Positions 58,759-64,000 of a DNA stretch of 64,000 bases are shown here, one piece after another. A program made the translations under genes and the position numbers. Location of the stretch: the NCBI GenBank assembly GCA_036374175.1, contig DASUUH010000025.1:1-64000 (forward strand), in the 5' to 3' direction. A model generated the notes under the pieces. It was not told the origin of the DNA and did no database searches. It saw nothing but the letters and a program-made list of their open reading frames with translations. Position 1 is the stretch's first letter; the number at the start of each line of letters is the position of its first letter. Origin of the DNA: JASLBX01 sp036374175. GTDB lineage: Bacteria > Actinomycetota > Actinomycetes > Jiangellales > Jiangellaceae.

Positions 58759-59399
58759 TTAGCCTGCCGCTTCGTGCGGCTTTTGAGCACCTTCGCGGGC
58801 ACGCCACCGGCGACGCTGTAGGCCGGCACGTCGGCCCGGACGACCGCATGGGCGGCGAGCACACAACCGCGACCGACGACCGTGCCCCGAAGGACGGACA
58901 CCTTCACCCCGATCCAGCAGTCCGGCCCGATTCTGACCGGCGACTTGACGATGCCCTGATCCTTTATCGGCTTGTTCAAATCGTCGAACCGGTGGTCGAA
59001 GTCCGTGATGTACACCCAGTCGGCAATCAGCGTCGCCGTCCCGATCTCCACGTCGAGGTAACAGTTCACGGTGTTGTGGCGACCGAAGACGACCTTGTCG
59101 CCGATGCGAAGTGTCCCCTCATGCGCACGCAGGGCCGTCCCATCCCCGATATGCACCCACTTACCGAGCACGACACGCCCATACCCCGGGCGCCCCTCGA
59201 CCTCCACCCGCCGGCCGAGGAACACCATCCCCTCGGTGACGACTTCGGGATGCCGCAGCCGGAGCAGGATCAGCCGCCAGTACCGGACCAGGTAGTACGG
59301 CGTCCACGCGCGGCGCTGGACGACCCAGCGGAGATTCTCCAGCGTCAGGTACCGGGCCTGCCGAGGATCGCGATCTCGCCGAAGCGGCACGCCGCCCAC
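58662..59399 (-). CDS. hexapeptide-repeat (LbH) acyltransferase
   Basis: A protein of about 245 residues. A helical N-terminus ('TLENLRWVVQRRAWTPYYLVRYWRLI') precedes a left-handed beta-helix: 'GRRVEVEGRPGYGRVVLGKWVHIGDGTALRAHE', 'IGDKVVFGRHNTVNCYLDVEIGTATLIADWVYITDFDHRFDD'. The C-terminal turns 'IGPDCWIGVKVSVLRGTVVGRGCVLAAHAVVRADVPAYSVAGGVPAKVL' are typical of WbbJ-type O-acetyltransferases. A basic, Arg-rich tail of about 40 residues follows. GTG 59399 starts one base after the methyltransferase stop; GTG 59390 is an alternative. Its 3' end overlaps the convergent GT4 gene by 97 bases. By synteny it may acylate a polysaccharide. Confidence 0.83.
   Translation of the reverse strand: MGGVPLRRDRDPRQARYLTLENLRWVVQRRAWTPYYLVRYWRLILLRLRHPEVVTEGMVFLGRRVEVEGRPGYGRVVLGKWVHIGDGTALRAHEGTLRIGDKVVFGRHNTVNCYLDVEIGTATLIADWVYITDFDHRFDDLNKPIKDQGIVKSPVRIGPDCWIGVKVSVLRGTVVGRGCVLAAHAVVRADVPAYSVAGGVPAKVLKSRTKRQANQRPVVSPVKTLPGRTPVGRRRGGRGSATAST
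58766..58784 (+). terminator. terminator after the GT4 gene
   Basis: GCCGC (58766-58770), loop TTCGT, GCGGC (58776-58780) and TTTT form a short intrinsic terminator eight bases after the GT4 stop. It lies within the tail-coding part of the convergent acyltransferase gene. Confidence 0.55.
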
Positions 59400-59400
59400 C

Positions 59401-60330
59401 CTACGGGCGCCGGCCGGTGACCGAGACGTTGTAGTACAGCTGGTCCGGGACGACCCTGGACAGCACGCGGTCCAGGGCGGACAGGCGCTGCCACGACTTG
59501 TACGCGAACATCGCCCAACGCCAGCCGAGCCGGTCAGGATTGACAGCGGCCTCGAAGGTACGGACAGGCCAGCCGAACCAGGCCGCGGTGAGCTCTTCGG
59601 TGGTCGTTCGGACGTCCGCCGCCCCGGCCCGCTCGACAGTGCGGGCCAGCTCGCGGGGGTCGAAGGTGTGCAGGTCGACGACCGATTCAAGAGCGGCGGC
59701 CTGCGACGACTCGTCCAGCTCCGGCTGCGGCCGGGCCCAGCGGTCCTTGAGCGGAGGCAGGTGGGTTATCCGCGTTGCGGCCCACCAGGTGGCGCGCGAC
59801 AAGCGGCGCGCGACGAAGTCGCCGTACCGGGTCGGCTCGCCGCAGATCACGACCCGTCCGCCCGGCTTGAGCACCCGCAGCATCTCTCCGAACGCCTGCT
59901 CGACGTCCGGCAGATGGTGGATGACGGCATGGCCGACGACGATGTCGAACGTCCCGTCGTCGTACGGCAGTTGCTCGGCGTCGGCGGTCCTGCCCTCGAT
60001 CGTGAAGCCGAGTTGCCTGGCGTTGCGCTTGGCCGCCTCGACCATGCCCGGCGAGATGTCCGTCACGTGCACCTCGTCGAGCACACCGGCCTGCCGGAGG
60101 TTCAACGAGAAGAAGCCGGTGCCTGCCCCGATCTCGAGCGCCTTGCCGTATGGCCAGCCCTCCCGGTCGGCGATCGCAACGAACCGGTCTCGGGCGTAGT
60201 CGATGCAGCGCTGGTCGAACGAGATGGACCACTTCTCGTCGTAGGTGTCGGATTCCCAGTCGTGGTAGAGCACCTGTGCGAGCTTGGTGTCGTGCCAGGC
60301 CCGCTCGACGTCCTGCCGGTCAGCGGCCAC
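59401..60330 (-). CDS. SAM-dependent methyltransferase
   Basis: A 309-residue class I methyltransferase. The N-terminal extension 'YHDWESDTYDEKWSISFDQRCIDYARDRF' is followed by motif I 'ALEIGAGTGFFSLNL', motif II 'VHVTDISPGMVEAAKRNA', 'DAEQLPYDDGTFDIVVGHAVIHHLPD' and 'RVLKPGGRVVICGEP'. A C-terminal helical region may hold the acceptor. It overlaps the enoyl-CoA hydratase gene by 11 bases and abuts the acyltransferase gene. A role in methylating a polysaccharide is suggested by the neighbours and by the mycobacterial layout, but the substrate is not proven. Confidence 0.88.
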   Translation of the reverse strand: MAADRQDVERAWHDTKLAQVLYHDWESDTYDEKWSISFDQRCIDYARDRFVAIADREGWPYGKALEIGAGTGFFSLNLRQAGVLDEVHVTDISPGMVEAAKRNARQLGFTIEGRTADAEQLPYDDGTFDIVVGHAVIHHLPDVEQAFGEMLRVLKPGGRVVICGEPTRYGDFVARRLSRATWWAATRITHLPPLKDRWARPQPELDESSQAAALESVVDLHTFDPRELARTVERAGAADVRTTTEELTAAWFGWPVRTFEAAVNPDRLGWRWAMFAYKSWQRLSALDRVLSRVVPDQLYYNVSVTGRRP

Positions 60331-61096
60331 GGAACTGCGCCTTACCCGGGCCGTTCTGGACGAACGAGTCCATGCCGATCACGCGGTCCTCAGTGGCAAA
60401 CAGGCTGGCGAACTGCTGCCGCTCGATTTCCAGGCCGGTGTCGAGGTCCGACTCGATGCCACGGTCGATAGCCTCCTTGGCCGCCCGGAGTGCGTACGCG
60501 GGTCCGTTCGCGAACTGGGATGCCCATTTGACGGCCGCCGGGTATACCTCGTCCGGCGCGACGACCTGGTCGACGAGGCCGACCGCCAGCGCTTCATCGG
60601 CGCCGACGAAGCGGCCGGTGTAGATGATGTCCTTCGCCTTGGCCGGGCCGACGAGGCGGCTGAGCCGCTGGGTGCCGCCCGCGCCGGGGATGACGCCGAG
60701 AAGCATCTCCGGCTGGCCCAGTTTGGCGTTGTCGCCGGCGATCCTGCGGTCGCAGGCCAGCGCCAGTTCGCAGCCGCCGCCGAGCGCGTAGCCGGTGATC
60801 GCGGCGACGGTCGGCTTCGGGATCCGCGCGACGGCAGTGAATGCCGCCTGCAGCGCGGTCGACCGGTCGACCATGTCGGTGTACGACCAGGCCGCCATCT
60901 CCTTGATGTCCGCGCCGGCCGCGAATACCTTCTCGCCGCCGTAGACGACCACCGCGCGAACGTCCTTGCGGGTGGTGGCCTCCTGGGCGGCCTCGAGCAG
61001 GACGTCCTGCACCTCGGCGTTGAGGGCGTTCATCGGCGGGCGGTCCAGCCGGATCGTCCCGATCGCGTTCTCGACCTCGAGCGTCACGAAGTTCAT
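60320..61096 (-). CDS. enoyl-CoA hydratase/isomerase family protein
   Basis: A 258-residue crotonase-fold enzyme that hydrates trans-2-enoyl-CoA in fatty acid breakdown. The oxyanion hole is formed by 'EKVFAAGADIKEMAAW' and 'TGYALGGGCELALACD'. The catalytic glutamate is in 'LGQPEMLLGVIPGAGGTQRLSRLVG' (both Glu positions of true hydratases appear kept). ATG 61096 is the family start. It is transcribed with the methyltransferase and acyltransferase genes. The ETF genes nearby also serve fatty acid oxidation. Confidence 0.93.
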   Translation of the reverse strand: MNFVTLEVENAIGTIRLDRPPMNALNAEVQDVLLEAAQEATTRKDVRAVVVYGGEKVFAAGADIKEMAAWSYTDMVDRSTALQAAFTAVARIPKPTVAAITGYALGGGCELALACDRRIAGDNAKLGQPEMLLGVIPGAGGTQRLSRLVGPAKAKDIIYTGRFVGADEALAVGLVDQVVAPDEVYPAAVKWASQFANGPAYALRAAKEAIDRGIESDLDTGLEIERQQFASLFATEDRVIGMDSFVQNGPGKAQFRGR

Positions 61097-61203
61097 GGCG
61101 CGGAGCCTAACCGGCCGCCGCGGCCGACCGTCAATCGCCGCGCTCCGCCGTGGCCGCCGACCAACATTTCGCACGGCCCGTGCGTCATGTCACCGTGAGG
61201 ACG

Positions 61204-61722
61204 ATGCACGAGGAGTTCGCCGATTGGTACGGCGCGCTGTGGCCGAGGGTGCTGCGCGCCGTAACCATCGCCGTCGGTGATCGGGACCTCGCCGAGGAAG
61301 CCACCGCGGAGGCGTTCGCCCGGGCGCTCGCCCGCTGGCCTGGTCCGGCGAAGCTGCACTCGCCGGCCGCCTGGCTGCACAAGGTGGCGGTCAACGAGGT
61401 GCGGACCCGGTGGCGGCGGTCGCGACTGGAGCATCGAGCACTCGAACGGCTGCGGGCGCACCCCCAACACCACACGGTCAGCCCCGAGCTCCGGGACGAC
61501 GCCCTGTGGTCCGCTGTTGCCGCCCTGCCAGATCGGGCTCGGCAAATGGTGGCCCTGCGTTACGTGCTTGATCTGCCGGAGGCCGAGATCGCCAGCATGC
61601 TCGGCGTCACCCGCGGCACGGTCGCGTCCACGCTGAGCAAGGCGCGCCAGCAGCTGAACTCCGTCCTCGCTCCCAGCCGGTCCGAGCCGGCGCCCACCGC
61701 AATCCGCGAGGAGATGTCGTGA
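61204..61722 (+). CDS. ECF (SigE-like) RNA polymerase sigma factor
   Basis: A sigma factor of about 172 residues with region 2 ('FADWYGALWPRVLRAVTIAVGDRDLAEEATAEAFARALARWP..LHSPAAWLHKVAVNEVR') and region 4 ('LPDRARQMVALRYVLDLPEAEIASMLGVTRGTVASTLSKARQQL'). ATG 61204 is taken as the start; GTG 61195 is possible. Its stop overlaps the next gene (GTGA), which probably encodes its anti-sigma partner. Confidence 0.9.
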   Translation: MHEEFADWYGALWPRVLRAVTIAVGDRDLAEEATAEAFARALARWPGPAKLHSPAAWLHKVAVNEVRTRWRRSRLEHRALERLRAHPQHHTVSPELRDDALWSAVAALPDRARQMVALRYVLDLPEAEIASMLGVTRGTVASTLSKARQQLNSVLAPSRSEPAPTAIREEMS

Positions 61723-62837
61723 CGAACTTCGAAGATCCCCTGGCCCGGGCGCTCCGCGAGGTGCCCACCAATGGCCAGCGTCCCCTTGAACTTATCGAAC
61801 GCCGCGCCCGCACCATCCGCCACCGCCGCCGCGCGACCGTCGCCGGTATCTCTCTCATGGCGGCCGTCGGTGTTGCCTTTCCCTCGCTTGCGACGACCGT
61901 CGGCGGCCTGACCAACGACGTCGAACCAGATGCTGCCGCTACCACTGACTCGGCCCCTGCCTGCGACTCCTTGACGAGCGAGCAGCAAGGCGACTTCCTG
62001 ACCCTCACGGAAGTCCCGGACCAGATGCGACTCCTGTGGACGCAGGGCGCCCCGCCGCCCACGGAGGGGAACTTGGTCGACTTCAGCGACACTGAAGCGA
62101 CCGTCACCGACCGCACTCCGAAAGATTGCGTCATTCCGGACGCCCCGCACACCGACGACGAGCTGGCCGAAGTGCGGCTGTTCGATGTCGAGAACAACGT
62201 GGTAACACGCATGGTCTCGGTCTCCGGGCCGAGTCCCGATGCACCCCAGGCGTACCACGGCCACAGAGTCATCGAGACGGCGGTCGGCCCGCTCGTGCTC
62301 AGCGCCGCCCGCTACGACCGACAGCAAGCGGTATGGCCCGCCGAAAACGACGGAGGCTACTGGGTCAGCTGGATTCACGGCGAAATAGGCGATGCCGAAC
62401 TGATCGAGATGGCCGAATCCGTGACGCTCGGCAATGGCAGGGTTGATATTTCGACGTGGTCCGGCGCCACTGACCGCACAGTCATCCTGCAGGCCAGCGA
62501 CCTTGAACCTGACCCCGATGACACCTTGACCTCGTTCAACCTCACAGGCGGGCCGCTTAGCCTTTGGGCTTGGCAGGGTCCGTTCTCTGGGGTTGCCCAC
62601 TGGGACGACGTGGATGTTGGTGACCAGCTTGTCGACATCAACGGCCAGCCAGGCGTGTTGAGGACCGGTCCTTCGGGGCAGCTCCGCTGGGTGACGAGCG
62701 ATGGGGTACTCGTCCAGCTGAACCACACGGGCCGGGACGGGCAGGAGAACCTGCTCGCCATCGCCCGCAGTGTCCAACCCGTGCCCGCCGACGACGAGCG
62801 CCTTACCGCCGTCTGGCAGGAAGAGCCTGACGAGTAG
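61719..62837 (+). CDS. membrane protein, probable anti-sigma partner
   Basis: A 372-residue protein. A cytoplasmic N-terminus of about 40 basic residues ('PLELIERRARTIRHRRRATVAG') leads to one transmembrane helix ('ISLMAAVGVAFPSLATTVGG'), then a large outward domain with two cysteines. The organisation is that of sigma regulators in actinobacteria, and the gene overlaps the sigma gene by GTGA. It lacks the H-x3-C-x2-C zinc motif of ZAS anti-sigma factors, so it is either a non-canonical anti-sigma or a surface sensor. No function is known for the outer domain. Confidence 0.75.
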   Translation: MTNFEDPLARALREVPTNGQRPLELIERRARTIRHRRRATVAGISLMAAVGVAFPSLATTVGGLTNDVEPDAAATTDSAPACDSLTSEQQGDFLTLTEVPDQMRLLWTQGAPPPTEGNLVDFSDTEATVTDRTPKDCVIPDAPHTDDELAEVRLFDVENNVVTRMVSVSGPSPDAPQAYHGHRVIETAVGPLVLSAARYDRQQAVWPAENDGGYWVSWIHGEIGDAELIEMAESVTLGNGRVDISTWSGATDRTVILQASDLEPDPDDTLTSFNLTGGPLSLWAWQGPFSGVAHWDDVDVGDQLVDINGQPGVLRTGPSGQLRWVTSDGVLVQLNHTGRDGQENLLAIARSVQPVPADDERLTAVWQEEPDE

Positions 62838-62917
62838 ACCGCCCCGAAGGTAGCCGGTCCGGTCGAGTCAGCCGAGCCAACGCCACCAGCGCACGATCGG
62901 CAAGTAAGTTGGTGGCC

Positions 62918-63790
62918 ATGGAGCGACGCAGACTCGGCCGGATCGGCCACGAGAGTTCCGTCCTGATCTACGGCGGGGCCGCCCTGTCCGACGTGACGCA
63001 GGACGTCGCCGACGCCTCCATCAACGAGGCGATCGCCGCCGGCATCAACCATTTCGACACGGCCGCGGACTACGGCGACTCCGAGCTGCGGCTCGGCGCG
63101 GTCATGCCCAACATCCGTGACCAGATCTTCCTAGCCACCAAGACCGGGCAACGCGATAGCGAGGCCGCCTGGCGCCAGATCAACATGTCCCTGGAACGGC
63201 TGCAGACCGACCACGTCGACCTGCTCCAGCTGCACGCGATCGGCCACCGCGCCGAACTCGACGCCGCCACCGGGTCAGACGGCGCCCTGCACGCGGCCAT
63301 CCGCGCGCAGGAAGAAGGGCTCGTCGGCGCCGTCGGCATCACCGGACACGGCCACGAAGCGCCGGCGACCCACCTCGAGGCACTCAAGCGGTACCCGTTC
63401 GCCACCGTCCTCACCCCGCTCAACCCGGTGCTCGCCCGCGACGCCAACTACCTGAACGCGTACGAGGCGCTCGTCGACGAAGTCGAGTACCAGGATGCCG
63501 GCCTCATGATCATCAAGGCGGTGGCCAAGCAGAACTGGCCAGACCTGGCTGCGAAGACCTACACCACCTGGTACGAGCCGTTCGACCAACAGCACCAGAT
63601 CACCGCGGCCGTCGCCTGGGTGCTGGATCACCAGGAGGCTACCGGCATTGCCACCCCGAGTGACGTCCGGCTGCTTTCGCTGATGATCCAAGCCGAGCAG
63701 GAGCGTCACGCGCTCGACGCCAACACCGCCGAGGGCGTGCTGAGCGCCGAACCGGTGTATTCGTCGCCGTTCATCGACATGCCGTTCTGA
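62918..63790 (+). CDS. aldo/keto reductase family protein
   Basis: A 290-residue TIM-barrel NADPH-dependent reductase. 'RRLGRIGHESSVLIYGGAALSDV' is the N-terminus. Catalytic Asp and Tyr are in 'INHFDTAADYGDSELRLG', Lys in 'IFLATKTGQRD' and His in 'DLLQLHAIGH'. The C-terminal NADP-binding 'GIATPSDVRLLSLMIQAEQ' is diverged. ATG 62918 lies seven bases after TAAGTT (62905-62910), a leaderless start. The substrate is unknown. Its stop directly abuts the glgX start. Confidence 0.9.
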   Translation: MERRRLGRIGHESSVLIYGGAALSDVTQDVADASINEAIAAGINHFDTAADYGDSELRLGAVMPNIRDQIFLATKTGQRDSEAAWRQINMSLERLQTDHVDLLQLHAIGHRAELDAATGSDGALHAAIRAQEEGLVGAVGITGHGHEAPATHLEALKRYPFATVLTPLNPVLARDANYLNAYEALVDEVEYQDAGLMIIKAVAKQNWPDLAAKTYTTWYEPFDQQHQITAAVAWVLDHQEATGIATPSDVRLLSLMIQAEQERHALDANTAEGVLSAEPVYSSPFIDMPF

Positions 63791-64000
63791 ATGACGAACA
63801 CCAAGCCAACCTGGCCAGGCCACTGGTCGCCGCTGGGCAGCACGTACGACGGCGAAGGCACCAATTTCGCGCTGTGGGCGCCCCGCGCCGAGTGGGTCGA
63901 GCTGTGCCTGCTGGACGACGCCGGACACGAAACAAGGATCCCGCTCACCGAGCGGACGTTCGACGTCTGGCACAGCCGGGTTCCGGACGTGAGACCCGCC
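63791..64000 (+). CDS. glgX: glycogen debranching enzyme, N-terminal part (runs off the window)
   Basis: The first 70 codons are open to the window end. 'WPGHWSPLGSTYDGEGTNFALWAPRAEWVELCLLDD' and 'ETRIPLTERTFDVWHSRVP' match the CBM48 domain that opens GlgX debranching enzymes. ATG 63791 follows the aldo/keto reductase stop with no gap. A maltooligosyl trehalohydrolase (TreZ) or branching enzyme also begins with CBM48, but 'PLGSTYDGEGTNFALWA' favours GlgX. Confidence 0.8.
   Translation, partial: MTNTKPTWPGHWSPLGSTYDGEGTNFALWAPRAEWVELCLLDDAGHETRIPLTERTFDVWHSRVPDVRPA

Noticed and set aside
1..64000. CRISPR arrays, tRNA or rRNA genes, insertion sequences, prophage genes
   Set aside because: I saw no spaced direct repeats, tRNA-like cloverleaf genes, transposase or integrase sequences in the window.

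Overview
The window is a dense, high-GC stretch of an actinobacterial chromosome. GTG starts, 4-base ATGA/GTGA overlaps and several leaderless starts (a TANNNT box about seven bases before the start codon) are frequent. From memory, the housekeeping genes follow the order of the Mycobacterium tuberculosis Rv2995c-Rv3037c region: leuB, serA, ilvC-ilvN-ilvB, gatB-gatA-gatC, ligA plus a MetE-like gene, mnmA plus a cysteine desulfurase, etfA-etfB, then polysaccharide genes. Accessory blocks are inserted between these conserved modules. The genus cannot be fixed from the sequence alone; a non-mycobacterial actinomycete is most likely.

Layout. 1-2.5 kb: the start of a secreted protein gene, a 5'-truncated peptide-binding protein remnant and an arginase-family protein. 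2.5-23 kb: mainly branched-chain amino acid, serine and thiamine metabolism. This holds cimA, ilvE, leuB, serA, a thiM-thiE-thiD-tenA salvage operon behind a TPP riboswitch, ilvBNC behind a transcription attenuator with a 13-residue leader peptide, and ilvD. Inserted here is a TetR / hydrolase-glycosyltransferase fusion / methyltransferase cluster with a 43-bp palindromic operator. 22.7-31.4 kb: a BNR-repeat protein coupled to a MoaD/ThiS-like protein, an Eis-like acetyltransferase, a D-2-hydroxyacid dehydrogenase, an exported M1-like metalloprotease, a PQQ-type sugar dehydrogenase lipoprotein, a DUF4097 protein and an AlkZ-like protein. 31.5-37.5 kb: a large secreted nuclease and a polar amino acid ABC importer. 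37.5-41 kb: the gatCAB operon with an extra small gene.

41.2-46.7 kb is a region under decay. An intact PadR-DUF1707 pair is followed by an acyltransferase with an in-frame stop, a histidine kinase with an internal deletion and frameshift, and (after an unknown gene and an hsp20 gene with a HAIR-like box) a LuxR-type response regulator with two frameshifts and a lost C-terminus. 46.7-57 kb: ligA, a MetE-like protein, a TetR-hydrolase pair with duplicated operator-like sites, an exopolysaccharide priming transferase, mnmA, a cysteine desulfurase and etfBA. 57-64 kb: PadR, a GT4 glucosyltransferase, a hexapeptide acyltransferase, a methyltransferase and an enoyl-CoA hydratase, then an ECF sigma factor with a probable anti-sigma partner, an aldo/keto reductase and the start of glgX.

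How the genes fit together. cimA, leuB, ilvBN, ilvC, ilvD and ilvE would make isoleucine from pyruvate via citramalate, as well as valine and late leucine steps; leuC/leuD and leuA are not in this window. Two transcripts of this pathway (cimA and ilvB) carry terminator-type leaders. The thiamine genes salvage thiazole and pyrimidine under TPP control. Intergenic DNA also holds several long palindromic elements, at 8.6, 13.6 and 25.4 kb, that look like dispersed repeats.
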